64,000 nucleotides of DNA from Micromonospora ureilytica (GTDB lineage: Bacteria > Actinomycetota > Actinomycetes > Mycobacteriales > Micromonosporaceae). The translations under genes were made by a program, and so were the position numbers. Below are positions 1-8,342 of the stretch, in pieces. The notes beneath the pieces are model-generated. The model had not been told where the DNA came from and did not search any database. It saw only the letters and a program-made list of their open reading frames with translations. The stretch spans positions 5,208,001 through 5,272,000 of the forward strand of contig NZ_JADOTX010000001.1 of the NCBI RefSeq assembly GCF_015751765.1, read 5' to 3'. How positions within the stretch are numbered: the first letter of the stretch is position 1; every line of letters starts with the position of its first letter.

Positions 1-796
1 CGTGCGCCGGCACCTGCAACGGCACTGTGAGGCAGTCGACCATCTCCACCCGCTCGCCGCGCAGGAACCCGGCGAACAGGTACTCGTCGATGTCGCCGGG
101 CAGTGGAGCGCTGGCCGCGTACGAGACGACCGGGTCACAACCGATCGCGATCGCGACCGGCAGGCGCTGCCCGAGCCGCTCGGCGACCGCGTGGTGCGCT
201 GTGGAGTCCTTGTGGATCTGCCAGTGCATTCCCAGGGTGTTGCGGCCGTGCTGCTGGAGTCGGTAGAGGCCGAGGTTGCGCTTGCCGGTCTCCGGGTGCT
301 TGGTGTGGGTCAACCCGTAGTTGTGGAAGATCCCGCCGTCGTCGGGCCAGACCTGCAACCCCGGCAGCCGGTTGAGGTCGACGTCCTCACCCCGGTAGAC
401 GACCTCCTGGCAGGGGGCGGTCTTCACCTTGCGCGGCGGCACCGACTTGAGCTGCATGACCTTGCCGAGACCCTCGCGGATGCCCGACCAGCCGACCGGC
501 AGCTCCGGCTTGATCAGCGCGCCGATCCGGGCGCCGACCTCGTCCAGCGAGTCGACGCCGAGGGCCATCGCCATCCGCTTCTCGGTGCCGAACAGGTTGA
601 TCGCCACCGGCATCTCGCCCCGGGTCGGACGCTCGAAGAGCAGCGCCGGGCCGCCGGCCCGCACCGTGCGGGTGACCACCTCGCTGATCTCCAGGGTCGG
701 ATCGACCGGGACGTCGACCCGGCGCAACTCCCCCGCGCGCTCCAGCGCCGCGAGAAAGTCCTTGAGATCGGTGTACGGGAAGCCACGAGCCGCCAT
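1..796 (-). CDS. UbiD-family decarboxylase, partial (C-terminus outside window)
   Basis: The first 265 codons read leftwards from ATG at 796 and run off the window edge. The protein starts MAARGFPYTDLKDFLAALE and contains RAGGPALLFE, LPVGWSGIREGLGK, PCQEVVYRGEDVDLNRLP, HNYGLTHTKHPETGKRNLG and LPGDIDEYLFAGFLRGERV, the ordered blocks of the UbiD family. Family members are prenylated-FMN-dependent (de)carboxylases of about 490 residues that use UbiX-made cofactor; in bacteria many act on aromatic acids in ubiquinone or menaquinone synthesis. A menaquinone role is plausible beside the haem and cytochrome c genes but is inferred. Part of the catalytic C-terminal half lies outside the window, so activity cannot be judged. 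Confidence 0.9.
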   Translation of the reverse strand, partial: MAARGFPYTDLKDFLAALERAGELRRVDVPVDPTLEISEVVTRTVRAGGPALLFERPTRGEMPVAINLFGTEKRMAMALGVDSLDEVGARIGALIKPELPVGWSGIREGLGKVMQLKSVPPRKVKTAPCQEVVYRGEDVDLNRLPGLQVWPDDGGIFHNYGLTHTKHPETGKRNLGLYRLQQHGRNTLGMHWQIHKDSTAHHAVAERLGQRLPVAIAIGCDPVVSYAASAPLPGDIDEYLFAGFLRGERVEMVDCLTVPLQVPAH

Positions 797-1004
797 GTCG
801 CCCAGTCTCCCGCACCGGCTCCCGCACGGCCCAAGCCGGGTGCTGTGACGCTCGCGATCCCCCCAACGCCAACTGCGGCCGGGGTCCAGATCCACTGGCA
901 GGGCCCGCACCTCGCGGGCATGGCGGCCGGTTGAGCGGGTAGCCGGGCAGGCGGCGGGCGGACGGCAGAGTGCACGCGCAGGCGGACGGCGGACGGAGGC
1001 GGCG

Positions 1005-1880
1005 ATGGGCGGGGAGCGGGTTCCGGCGGGGTTCACCGAGCAGCGGGCACGGGTCGGCCAGATCACCATGAACTACGTCCGTGGGGGCACCGGCCCACCG
1101 CTGGTGCTGCTGCACGGGTATCCGCAGTGTTGGTACATGTGGCGGCACCTGCTGCCCGAGTTGGGGCGCTCCTTCGACGTGGTCGCGCCCGACCTGCGGG
1201 GCTTCGGGGGCAGTGACGCGCCGGACGGCGGGTACGACAAGAAGACGGTCGCCGCCGACCTGCACGGACTACTCGACCAGCTCGGCCTGGTCAGTGACCT
1301 TCGGCTGGTCGGACACGACCTGGGGACCATGGTGGCGTACGCGTACGCCGCCGCCCATCCGCAGCGGGTGAGTCGGCTGGCGCTCACCGAGGCGCCGATC
1401 CCCGACGAGAGCATCTACACGTTCCCGGCGCTCACCTCGGTCGGGCCCGGGGTGTGGAACTTCGGCTACTTCTCCCTCGGCAACGGGCTCCCGGAGGCAC
1501 TGGTCGACGGGCGGGAGGCGCTCTGGGTGGACAAGTTCACCGACGCGCTGATGGTGCGCAAGGGCAGCATCGCCGCGCCCGACATCGAGGAGTTCGCGAG
1601 CCATCTGCGCGACCCGGCGCATCTGCGGGCCAGCTTCGCGTACTTCCGGGCGTTCGAGCAGGACATCGCGGACAACGCGGCGTACCGGGGCACGAAGTTG
1701 ACCATGCCGGTGCTGGCCGTCGGGGCGGCGGCCAGCCTGGGCGGTCAGGTCGCCGAGCAGGTTCGCCGGTACGCCGACACGGTCCGCGGCGAGGTGATCG
1801 AGGACTGCGGGCACTGGCTGTACGAGGAGCGCCCCGACGAGATGCTCGCCCTGCTGCGCGACTTCCTCGGGGCGTCCTGA
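1005..1880 (+). CDS. alpha/beta hydrolase, epoxide hydrolase-like
   Basis: A 291-aa soluble alpha/beta-hydrolase. HGYPQ (residues 37-41) is the oxyanion-hole motif of epoxide hydrolases and haloalkane dehalogenases, and GHDLGT (103-108) places an aspartate, D105, at the nucleophile elbow instead of serine, which is typical of that branch. A C-terminal EDCGHW supplies the catalytic histidine, and PDLRGFGGSD precedes the nucleophile as usual. The ATG at 1005 follows a GGAGG six bases upstream. The gene stands alone between two oppositely oriented genes. Substrate is not predictable; a haloalkane or fluoroacetate dehalogenase activity cannot be excluded. Confidence 0.85.
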   Translation: MGGERVPAGFTEQRARVGQITMNYVRGGTGPPLVLLHGYPQCWYMWRHLLPELGRSFDVVAPDLRGFGGSDAPDGGYDKKTVAADLHGLLDQLGLVSDLRLVGHDLGTMVAYAYAAAHPQRVSRLALTEAPIPDESIYTFPALTSVGPGVWNFGYFSLGNGLPEALVDGREALWVDKFTDALMVRKGSIAAPDIEEFASHLRDPAHLRASFAYFRAFEQDIADNAAYRGTKLTMPVLAVGAAASLGGQVAEQVRRYADTVRGEVIEDCGHWLYEERPDEMLALLRDFLGAS

Positions 1881-1904
1881 GCAGCAGCCGGCCGGCACCC
1901 TCGG

Positions 1905-2459
1905 TCAGGCGGCGGGCGTCCAGGCGTGGACGGCCAGTGGCGCGTCGAGTGGTGCCCGGGTGAGCCGGTTGGCAAATGTGGACATGGTGTACGCGCCGAT
2001 GCCGAGCACCACGTCCAGCGCGTGCCGGGGCTGGTAGCCGGCGGCCAGGAAGTCGTCCATCTCGTCGTCGGGCACTGCGCCCCGGTGGTCGAGCACGGCC
2101 AGCGTGAAGCGGCGCAGCGCCTCCAGGCGCGGGTCGGGCAGCACCGAGCCGGCGCGCAGCGCGGTGATCAGCTCGGGGGTCGCGCCGAGTCCGGTGAGCT
2201 TGCCGGTGTGCAGGGCGACGCAGAAATGGCATTCGTGACTGGTGGAGACGGTCAGGATGACCACCTCCCGGTCCAGCGGGGCGAGGTCGGTCTGCTCGAA
2301 GCCCGTGCTGGCGGTGAGGAAGCCGGTAAGCAACTGCGGCGAATCGGCCATCAGCGCCACCGGGGTGGGCAGCCAGCCGAACCGGCCCTGCACTCCCTCA
2401 ATGGCTCGGCGGGCGGCGGCGGGTGCGGTCTCAGCGGTGTGGGCGGTGAAGACGGACAT
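1905..2459 (-). CDS. carboxymuconolactone decarboxylase / AhpD-like protein
   Basis: A 184-aa protein with the AhpD redox motif E76-C77-x2-C80-x3-H84 (sequence SHECHFCVALH), so it is more likely a peroxidase-type thiol protein than a lactone decarboxylase. Proteins of this family reduce peroxides or act as AhpC partners. The reading frame is open further upstream, but ATG at 2459 is preferred because it has an AGG ribosome site and sits downstream of the shared operator region. It is transcribed divergently from the MarR gene at 2543, with two operator copies between, so control by that MarR protein is likely. Confidence 0.85.
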   Translation of the reverse strand: MSVFTAHTAETAPAAARRAIEGVQGRFGWLPTPVALMADSPQLLTGFLTASTGFEQTDLAPLDREVVILTVSTSHECHFCVALHTGKLTGLGATPELITALRAGSVLPDPRLEALRRFTLAVLDHRGAVPDDEMDDFLAAGYQPRHALDVVLGIGAYTMSTFANRLTRAPLDAPLAVHAWTPAA

Positions 2460-2502
2460 GGTTACCTGCTTTCCGAAACCTGGATCGGGGGACGCTACGA
2501 TA

Positions 2503-2538
2503 GTCAACGTGGTTGACGAAATAGTAAACGTGGTTGTC
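2503..2538. promoter_or_regulatory. double MarR-type operator
   Basis: Two copies of a 15-bp element lie in the divergent region: GTCAACGTGGTTGAC at 2503-2517, a perfect 6-3-6 inverted repeat, and the degenerate copy GTAAACGTGGTTGTC at 2524-2538. Their starts are 21 bp apart, two helical turns, so two dimers could bind one face. The second copy touches the MarR start codon, pointing to autoregulation. Binding is inferred. Confidence 0.65.
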
Positions 2539-2542
2539 GAAC

Positions 2543-3019
2543 ATGGCAAGCGCTGATCCCGCGCGCCCCGGCTTCGCGCTGCCACTGCTGCTGCTGGCCG
2601 GCTTCCGGACGCTTATCGACGACCTGCACACCGAGCTGGCCCGGGAGGGGCATCCGGAGCTGCGACCGCTGCACGGGTTCGTGCTCCAGGCCGTTGGGGC
2701 GGACGGCACCACCGCCACCGAGCTGGGCCAACGGCTGGGCATCTCCAAACAGGCCGCGGGCAAGACCGTCGACCGGCTGGTCGCCGTCGGCTATCTGGAG
2801 CGGGTCGACGACCCCTCCGACGCCCGACGGCGGCTGGTCCGGGTGACACCGCGCGGCGCCGACGGGTTACGCCGCTCGGCCGAGATCTTCGACCGACTGC
2901 GCGCACAGTGGACCGACGCCCTCGGCCCGGAACGGGTCAACGCGATGGAAGACGACCTGCGCACGATGGCCTCGGCCAACTGGTTCCGGCTCGACGTGCC
3001 CGGCTGGTTCGGCGGCTGA
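2543..3019 (+). CDS. MarR-family transcriptional regulator
   Basis: A 158-aa winged-helix regulator: TTATELGQRLGISKQAAGKT is the recognition-helix region, followed by VDDPSDARRRLVRVTPRG, the beta-wing. The recognition helix is preceded by a long dimerisation helix (LLLAGFRTLIDDLH). The frame also has a TTG nine bases upstream, but ATG 2543 directly after the operator is chosen; no ribosome site precedes it, so translation may be from a leaderless or very short leader mRNA. It is divergent from the AhpD-like gene and likely represses both. The inducer is unknown, possibly an oxidant or phenolic compound. Confidence 0.88.
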   Translation: MASADPARPGFALPLLLLAGFRTLIDDLHTELAREGHPELRPLHGFVLQAVGADGTTATELGQRLGISKQAAGKTVDRLVAVGYLERVDDPSDARRRLVRVTPRGADGLRRSAEIFDRLRAQWTDALGPERVNAMEDDLRTMASANWFRLDVPGWFGG

Positions 3020-3086
3020 TCGCAAGGCCGCCGACCGGCTGCCTGGTTTGGCGGCTGATCGCGGCTGCCGACCGGTTGCCCGGCTC
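3011..3086. repeat. imperfect tandem repeat over the marR stop codon
   Basis: Two units of about 38 bp, both starting GGCGGCTGATCGC (at 3011 and 3050) and continuing with a CCGACCGGYTGCC core. The first unit includes the last codons and stop of the MarR gene, so the second looks like a duplicated gene end left in the spacer. Confidence 0.5.
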
Positions 3087-3095
3087 GGCGGGCGG

Positions 3096-3284
3096 TCAGG
3101 GGGTGCGGGCCAGCTCGACGAAGGCCCGCCACGCGGCCGGGCTGAAGGTCAGCAGGCCGCCGTCGCGGTCCTTGGAATCGCGGACGTGCACCCGGCCGGG
3201 CAGGTTGTCGGCGACCTCGACGCACGCGCCGGCATCGTTGCCGCTCCGGGTGGACTTGCGCCAGCGGGCTCCGGTCAGATCCAT
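3096..3284 (-). CDS. DUF397 domain protein
   Basis: A 62-aa protein, essentially one DUF397 domain: WRKSTRSGNDAGACVEVA near the N-terminus, then VRDSKDRDGGLLTFSPAAWRAFV. This small domain is nearly always encoded just after an XRE regulator in actinobacteria, as here, where its ATG overlaps the end of the XRE gene by ten bases (ATGGATCTGA). Such pairs include the WhiJ/BldB-like systems of Streptomyces linked to development, and have been proposed to behave like regulator/antagonist or toxin-antitoxin pairs. The biochemical role is unknown. Confidence 0.9.
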   Translation of the reverse strand: MDLTGARWRKSTRSGNDAGACVEVADNLPGRVHVRDSKDRDGGLLTFSPAAWRAFVELARTP

Positions 3285-4081
3285 GGCTTCACGATCTCCT
3301 CGAGCAGGTCGATCGACTGCTGCCGGGGCAGCGCGTCACTGCGCAGACTCTCCCACCTTCCGAGCAGGGTCGCCACCTCGTTGATGTCGTCCACGGCGGT
3401 GCCACCGGTCTGGTTGTCGAGGAAGCCGAGCCAACTGCCGTCGGCGGTGCGGCCGAGGATGAACGGCCCGAAGAGGCCGGCGTGCAGGCCCACTCCCTGC
3501 GGCAGCACGTGCACCCTGATGTGCGGGCGGCGGGCGCACGCCACCAGGTGCCGGAGCTGCTCGGCCAGCACCCCGGCGCAGCCCTCCGCGAAGCGCTGCA
3601 GCGCTGCCTCGTCGATCACGGCGGTGAGCTGCGGCGGGTGCTCCCGGTCGAGGATCGTCTGCCGCTCCAGCCGGGCCGCCACCAACTCCTCCACCCGGTC
3701 GGCGGTCAGCCCGAGGTCGAGCCGGAACACCGCACGGGCGTAGTCGGCGGTCTGCAACAGCCCGGGAATCATCGTCGCGCCGAAGCAGCGCAGCTGGGTG
3801 GCGACCCGTTCGACCTCCAGCCAGGGGCGGAACCAGATCGGCTCGCCGTCGCGCCGGCCCAGGTCTCGAAGCGAGGTCAGCAGGCCGCCGGTGTCGAGCA
3901 CCTCGTCGGCCCGGGTCAGGTACGCCTCGTTGGGCGCCGTGTGCCCCAGCTCGACGGCCGACACCATGGACGGCGAGTAGTGCGCGCGTTTGCCGTACTC
4001 CTCCTGGGTCAGACCGGCCGCGAGCCGGGACCGCCGGAGCTGCTCCCGGATCAGCGCCGCCGTGGACACCACTGTGGTCAC
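3275..4081 (-). CDS. XRE-family regulator with DUF5753 domain
   Basis: A 268-aa regulator with an N-terminal helix-turn-helix (LRRSRLAAGLTQEEYGKRAH, then SPSMVSAVELGH) followed by the DUF5753 domain (WLEVERVATQLRCFGATMIPGLLQTADYARA, split in the text by family-typical turns). GTG at 4081 is chosen over codons further upstream because an AAGGTGGGG ribosome site precedes it and the HTH then starts at the usual distance. It overlaps the DUF397 partner. A perfect palindrome 28 bp upstream of the start is a candidate autoregulatory site. Function in development or secondary metabolism is only suggested by homologous pairs. Confidence 0.88.
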   Translation of the reverse strand: MTTVVSTAALIREQLRRSRLAAGLTQEEYGKRAHYSPSMVSAVELGHTAPNEAYLTRADEVLDTGGLLTSLRDLGRRDGEPIWFRPWLEVERVATQLRCFGATMIPGLLQTADYARAVFRLDLGLTADRVEELVAARLERQTILDREHPPQLTAVIDEAALQRFAEGCAGVLAEQLRHLVACARRPHIRVHVLPQGVGLHAGLFGPFILGRTADGSWLGFLDNQTGGTAVDDINEVATLLGRWESLRSDALPRQQSIDLLEEIVKPWI

Positions 4082-4108
4082 TGCGCCCCACCTTCCGCCA
4101 CCGATTGT

Positions 4109-4124
4109 TGGGTCGCACGACCCA
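4109..4124. promoter_or_regulatory. palindrome upstream of XRE gene, candidate operator
   Basis: TGGGTCGCACGACCCA is a perfect 7-2-7 inverted repeat ending 28 bp before the XRE start. A second short palindrome, TGTGT-CAGC-ACACA, lies at 4154-4167. Either could bind the XRE dimer. Confidence 0.45.
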
Positions 4125-4293
4125 CCTGCCGCACGGTAGCGAGCGGTCAACGCTGTGTCAGCACACAACACGGATATCGGGGTAACGCGAGCTGCCGCCC
4201 GGCCCCACCGCGTGATTCGTCGACCGCCACATAGCCGGTCAGGGTCGGGTCAATACCGGCGGACACATCTCACCGTGCCTAGCCGAATGGCGG

Positions 4294-4342
4294 GACAGAA
4301 TGTAGAACTACGCTTCTAAGAAGTGTGGTTCTACGTTCTGTC
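4294..4342. terminator. 49-nt near-perfect palindrome after ccsB
   Basis: Two 24-nt arms (4294-4317 and 4319-4342) match at 21 of 24 positions around a single central base; the three mismatches are compatible with G-U pairs in RNA. It begins four bases past the ccsB stop, so it is best read as the terminator of the cytochrome c operon. It is clearly richer in A/T than its surroundings, unlike typical local hairpins, and could be a small repeated element used as a terminator. Confidence 0.6.
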
Positions 4343-4346
4343 AGGA

Positions 4347-5318
4347 TCAGTCCAGCCCGCCGTACGAGTGCAGGCCGGTGAAGAAGATGTTCACGCCGAA
4401 CAGGTTCATCAGCATGGTGAGGAAGCCGAGCACCGCGATCCAGGTGGCCACGTTGCGCTTGACGCTGGGAGTCGCGCGGGCGTGCAGGTAGCCGGCGTAC
4501 ACCACCCAGGAGATGAACGCCCAGGTCTCCTTCGGGTCCCAGCCCCACGGCCGGCCCCAGGCCGCCTCGGCCCAGATGGCACCGGCGATCACCGCGAAGG
4601 TGAAGATCGGGAACGCGAAGGCGTGCAGCGCGAAGGTCAGCCGCTCCAGGCCCATCGCGCCGGGCAGCCGCTTGGCCAGGGTGTACGGGAAACTCCGCTT
4701 GCCCTGCTCGTACCCGTTGCGCATCAGGAAGCCGACCGCCGGCACCACGCCGAGCAGGAAGATGCCGGACGCGAAGACGATCGTCGAGACGTGGATGACG
4801 AACCAGTACGAGTTCAGAGCCGGCACCAGCGGCACGATCGGCACGTACAGCACCAGCTCGGCGGTGGCGACCAGCAACACCATCACCAGGGTGAGGAAGA
4901 GCCCGAGCTTGCGCAGCGACGGCCGCTTCCAGAGCACCACCAGCCAGGCGGCGACCCCGATGAACGTCACAGTGAGCACGAACTCGTACATGTTGCCCCA
5001 GGGCATCCGGTCCGCGGCGAGCCCACGGGTGACCAGCGCAGCCAGGTGCAGGACGGCCGCGACCGCGGTGGCGCCCACCCCGATCAGGCCGGCGAGCCGG
5101 GCCCGCCGGGCGGAACGGTCGGCGGTGGGCGGCGACGGGACCGGCACGGGCGGCGTCGGGACGACACCGCCGCCGGCACCCACCAACTCGCGCGCCGGAG
5201 CCGCAGTGGCGACCCGGGTACGCACGTTGCCCAGCGCGTACTCGACGGCGTGGCCGATCATCGCGACCAGGTAGGCCAGGATCGCGAAGGTCACCAGATT
5301 GTCGGAGAGTGCGGACAT
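4347..5318 (-). CDS. ccsB: cytochrome c biogenesis protein CcsB (ResC)
   Basis: A 323-aa multi-spanning membrane protein, the haem-handling partner of ResB in System II cytochrome c maturation; CcsB/ResB move haem across the membrane and attach it to CXXCH apocytochromes. The tryptophan-rich haem signature WGRPWGWDPKETWAF is present, as are the conserved histidines in AVLHLAAL, VIHVSTIVF, LHAFAF and GYLHARA. The N-terminal part has a proline-rich cytoplasmic linker between membrane segments. ATG 5318 shares its A with the ResB stop (TGATG), so the two are translationally coupled; a GTG one codon earlier is in frame. It is the last gene of the operon. Confidence 0.95.
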   Translation of the reverse strand: MSALSDNLVTFAILAYLVAMIGHAVEYALGNVRTRVATAAPARELVGAGGGVVPTPPVPVPSPPTADRSARRARLAGLIGVGATAVAAVLHLAALVTRGLAADRMPWGNMYEFVLTVTFIGVAAWLVVLWKRPSLRKLGLFLTLVMVLLVATAELVLYVPIVPLVPALNSYWFVIHVSTIVFASGIFLLGVVPAVGFLMRNGYEQGKRSFPYTLAKRLPGAMGLERLTFALHAFAFPIFTFAVIAGAIWAEAAWGRPWGWDPKETWAFISWVVYAGYLHARATPSVKRNVATWIAVLGFLTMLMNLFGVNIFFTGLHSYGGLD

Positions 5319-6955
5319 CACTCGGCTCCTTCTCGCACGCCGGCTCGGTCAGCGGAGTCAGCTTCAGGCCGTTCGGCACCGCTGACGGCGGCGACGAGCT
5401 GGGTGAACTCGTCGGCGAACCCTGGATAGTCGGTACGCGGCAACCCACCGACCTCCATCAAGCTACTACCGCTCGTCGGAGATCCTTCCCCGGGGTCGGC
5501 CGGCACCACCCGGAAGAACACCCGGCGGCGCTTCCCGAACAGCGAACCCATGAGACCGACCAGCAGGACACCGCAGCTGATCAGCAGCATCGTCGAGCCG
5601 GGATCGTGCCGGATGGAGAGGGTGACGTACCGCTCGGTGCCCAGGAACTCGACTGTCGTGCCGTCGTCCAGCTTCCAGGTCTCGCCCTTGCGGAGCAGTT
5701 TGGTGCCGACCTCCTTGACCTTGCCGGCCCGCACCTGCCGCTGGTCGAGTTGGTAGACCGAGCCGGGGATACCGGCGTCCAGGCCGAGGTTGCCCCGGTA
5801 GGCGACCAGGTTCAGCGCCGGGTTGCGCTCGGTCGGGTACTGCGACCGGACGAACGGCGCCTGCTCGGGCGCCGTGGGCAGGTAGATGCCGGTGAACGCC
5901 ATCTGCTGGCCCGGTGCGCGCTGGCCGGTCGCCGGGTCGACGTTCGCGTCCGGGAAGGCCGCCAACCCCTCACTGGTCAGGCCCATGTCGCCGGTGGTCA
6001 GGAACGGCTCGTCACTGATCTGGCTGTTGCCGAACCGGTCGGTGTAGCGGATCACCGGGGCGTACCCGTGGCCGAGCAGGTAGACGCTCGCGTCGTTCAG
6101 GCGCAGCGGTGAGTTCACCGAGAAGTCGGCGCTGCGGGTCGGCTCGTCCGGGCCGTCGACGGTGACCGTGGCGTTGAAGAACTCCGGCTGGCCGGACGGC
6201 AGGAACCGGGCCTCGAAGTCGTCCAGCCGCAGGCAGAAGCGGGGCAGGTCGGCGCTGTCCACCTGCGGGCCGAGCTTCGCCTCGGCGTACTGCTGGCGGG
6301 TGTTGCAGAACGCGTTGTCCGCGCCGGCCACCAGCAGCCGGTTGCCGCTCCAGCCGTACCAGGAGCCGAGCGCCACCCCGATCAGCACAGCGATCAGCGA
6401 GGTGTGGAACAGCAGGTTGCCGGTCTCCTTGAGATAGCCCTTCTCGGCGGAGACCTCGTCGCCGCGCACCTCGACCCGCCAGCGGCGCTTGCGCAGCGCC
6501 TCGGCGATCGCCGCCGCCCCACCGGGCGGGGCGGGCAGCACCGTGTGCTGCGGCAGCCGGGCCATCCGCTTCGGCGCGGCCGGCGGCCGGGACCGCAGCG
6601 CGCGGACGTGGTCGCGCAGCCGAGGCGTGATGCAGCCGATCAGGGAGATGAACAGCAGCAGGTAGATCGCGGAGAACCAGACCGAGCCGAAGACCTCGAA
6701 CGCGCCGATCCGGTCCAGTCGGGGGGCCCAGTCCGGGTGGTCGACGAAGTACTCGTTGACCTTCTCCGGGCTGATCCCGCGCTGCGGCAGCACCGAGCCG
6801 GGGATGGCGGCGATCGCGAGGAGGAAGAGCAGGATCAGCGCCGTACGCATGCTGGTGAGCTGCCGCCACGAGTTGCGCAGCAGGGCCAGCAGCCGGTTCG
6901 GCCGGCGGCGCGGCGCGGGCGCCACGGTCTCCGGTCGGTCGTCGACGACAGTCAT
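5318..6955 (-). CDS. resB: cytochrome c biogenesis protein ResB
   Basis: A 545-aa System II protein. Membrane segments occur at LRNSWRQLTSMRTALILLFL onward, at the SVWFSAIYLLLFISLIGC region, at LLFHTSLIAVLIGVALGSWY and near the C-terminus (STMLLISCGVLLVGLMGSLF), with a large extracytoplasmic domain between the third and fourth, the standard ResB plan. ISPEKVNEYFVDHP and LKETGNLLFH are family blocks. ATG 6955 overlaps the CcdA stop as TGATG, and its own stop overlaps the ccsB start the same way. It works with CcsB, TlpA/ResA and CcdA to load haem on c-type cytochromes. Confidence 0.95.
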   Translation of the reverse strand: MTVVDDRPETVAPAPRRRPNRLLALLRNSWRQLTSMRTALILLFLLAIAAIPGSVLPQRGISPEKVNEYFVDHPDWAPRLDRIGAFEVFGSVWFSAIYLLLFISLIGCITPRLRDHVRALRSRPPAAPKRMARLPQHTVLPAPPGGAAAIAEALRKRRWRVEVRGDEVSAEKGYLKETGNLLFHTSLIAVLIGVALGSWYGWSGNRLLVAGADNAFCNTRQQYAEAKLGPQVDSADLPRFCLRLDDFEARFLPSGQPEFFNATVTVDGPDEPTRSADFSVNSPLRLNDASVYLLGHGYAPVIRYTDRFGNSQISDEPFLTTGDMGLTSEGLAAFPDANVDPATGQRAPGQQMAFTGIYLPTAPEQAPFVRSQYPTERNPALNLVAYRGNLGLDAGIPGSVYQLDQRQVRAGKVKEVGTKLLRKGETWKLDDGTTVEFLGTERYVTLSIRHDPGSTMLLISCGVLLVGLMGSLFGKRRRVFFRVVPADPGEGSPTSGSSLMEVGGLPRTDYPGFADEFTQLVAAVSGAERPEADSADRAGVREGAE

Positions 6956-7773
6956 CAGATGCTCACCTCGCCCACCCCGACGGTGGTCTGCAACCAGATC
7001 ACGAAGCTCTGCCATCCGCCGGTGACCAGGGCCAAACCGATCAGGATGAGCAGGGCGCCGCCGACCCGGGTGACCCAACGGCTGTTGCGCCGGACGGCGC
7101 GGAAGACCCCGAGCAGGCGTTCGAAGCCCAGCCCGAAGACGATGAACGGTATCCCCAACCCGAGGCAGTACGCCACGGCGAGCACCACCGCGCGGTCGCT
7201 CTGGCCGCTGGCGGTGGCCATGCCCATCACCGCGCCGAGCGTGGGGCCGGTGCACGGCACCCAACTGAGCGCGAAGACCGCACCGAAGACCGGTGCGCCG
7301 AGCAGCCCGGCCGACGGCAACCGGGAGATCCGGAACTCCCGTTGCAGGGCCGGGATCATCCCGAGGTAACTCAACCCCGCCACGATGATCAGGACGCCGA
7401 CGCCGATCTGCAACTCGCGCTTGTAGTCGAAGAACACCCGACCGATGCCGGCGAAGAGGATCGCGGTGGCCACGAAGACGACAGTGAAGCCGCCGATGAA
7501 GAGCAGCGTTCCGGCGAGCACCCGACCCTTGACCGCGCCGACCCGCGCGACCCGCTCCTTGACCGCGACACCCCCGCCGGCCGGCGTGGGATCGGCCTCC
7601 GGCCGCCGGCCCTCCAGGTCGGCGCCGGCCAGACCGGTCACGTACGACAGGTAACCGGGGACGAGCGGGAGCACGCACGGGGAGAGGAAGCTGACCAGGC
7701 CGGCGAGCGCCGCCGCGCCCATGGCGAGCAGCAGCGGCCCGTTGAGGGCCAACTCCCGGAAGGTCTCGCCCAT
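6955..7773 (-). CDS. ccdA: cytochrome c biogenesis protein CcdA
   Basis: A 272-aa membrane thiol-disulfide transporter of the DsbD/CcdA family. It carries the two redox cysteine motifs, LSPCVLPLVPGYLSY near the N-terminus and LSWVPCTGPTLGAVM in the middle, on repeated transmembrane segments. CcdA passes electrons from cytoplasmic thioredoxin to the extracytoplasmic ResA-type thioredoxin encoded just upstream, keeping apocytochrome cysteines reduced. A charged loop of about 35 residues separates the first and second helices. Start and stop are both part of TGATG overlaps with neighbouring genes. Confidence 0.95.
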   Translation of the reverse strand: MGETFRELALNGPLLLAMGAAALAGLVSFLSPCVLPLVPGYLSYVTGLAGADLEGRRPEADPTPAGGGVAVKERVARVGAVKGRVLAGTLLFIGGFTVVFVATAILFAGIGRVFFDYKRELQIGVGVLIIVAGLSYLGMIPALQREFRISRLPSAGLLGAPVFGAVFALSWVPCTGPTLGAVMGMATASGQSDRAVVLAVAYCLGLGIPFIVFGLGFERLLGVFRAVRRNSRWVTRVGGALLILIGLALVTGGWQSFVIWLQTTVGVGEVSI

Positions 7774-8342
7774 CAGTTCGGCGCCGACTTCTCGGCGGCG
7801 ATCCGTTCGACGATCGGTTGCAGGCCCTCCTGCTTGACGGCGGCCCGGATCACCGCCGCGATCCGGCCGTCCCGGTCCAGCACCACGGTGGCCGGCACGC
7901 TGTTCGGCGGGATGTCCAGCGCAAGTGCCGTCTTGCTGGACGGGTCGAACAGGCTCGGGTAGGTGACCCGGCCCTTCTCGAACGCCTTGGCCTTGTCCCG
8001 CGAGTCCTGGACGTTGATGCCGAGGAAATTCACGCCGGAACCCTTGGTGGCCTGGTAGACGGCTTCCAGGTCGTCGGCCTCGGCGCGGCACGGCGCGCAC
8101 CAGGAACCCCAGAAGTTGACCACCACCACCTGACCGCGAGCCTCGGTGACGTCATAGGTGCCGCCGAGAAGCAGCTCACCGGCGAGCTTCGGTGGTGCGG
8201 AGCGCTGGTCCGGTGCGCACTCGAAGATCCCGTCGGTGGTGGTCGTGCAGGTCTTCTCCTGCGCCTTCGACGACGTGCAACCGACCAGCGCCACCGCGGT
8301 GGCGGCGGCGAGCAGACCGGCGGTCCACCTCCGGGCGTTCAT
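7773..8342 (-). CDS. TlpA/ResA-type thioredoxin lipoprotein
   Basis: A 189-aa extracytoplasmic thioredoxin. The N-terminal signal ends in lipobox LVGC (C22), giving a membrane-anchored lipoprotein. The redox site is GSWCAPC (C82 and C85), followed by the thioredoxin fold with the cis-proline region NSVPATVVLDRDG. An additional short cysteine pair, KTCTTTTDGIFEC, lies between anchor and domain. It should receive electrons from CcdA and reduce the CXXCH cysteines of apocytochrome c before haem attachment. TGATG overlaps couple it to genes on both sides. Confidence 0.93.
   Translation of the reverse strand: MNARRWTAGLLAAATAVALVGCTSSKAQEKTCTTTTDGIFECAPDQRSAPPKLAGELLLGGTYDVTEARGQVVVVNFWGSWCAPCRAEADDLEAVYQATKGSGVNFLGINVQDSRDKAKAFEKGRVTYPSLFDPSSKTALALDIPPNSVPATVVLDRDGRIAAVIRAAVKQEGLQPIVERIAAEKSAPN

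Noticed and set aside
2..934. Plus-strand ORF at the window start
   Set aside because: Antisense to the UbiD reading frame, which shows ordered family motifs.
4294..4342. Terminal inverted repeat of an insertion sequence
   Set aside because: There is no transposase and no second copy within the window; a terminator fits the position after ccsB.
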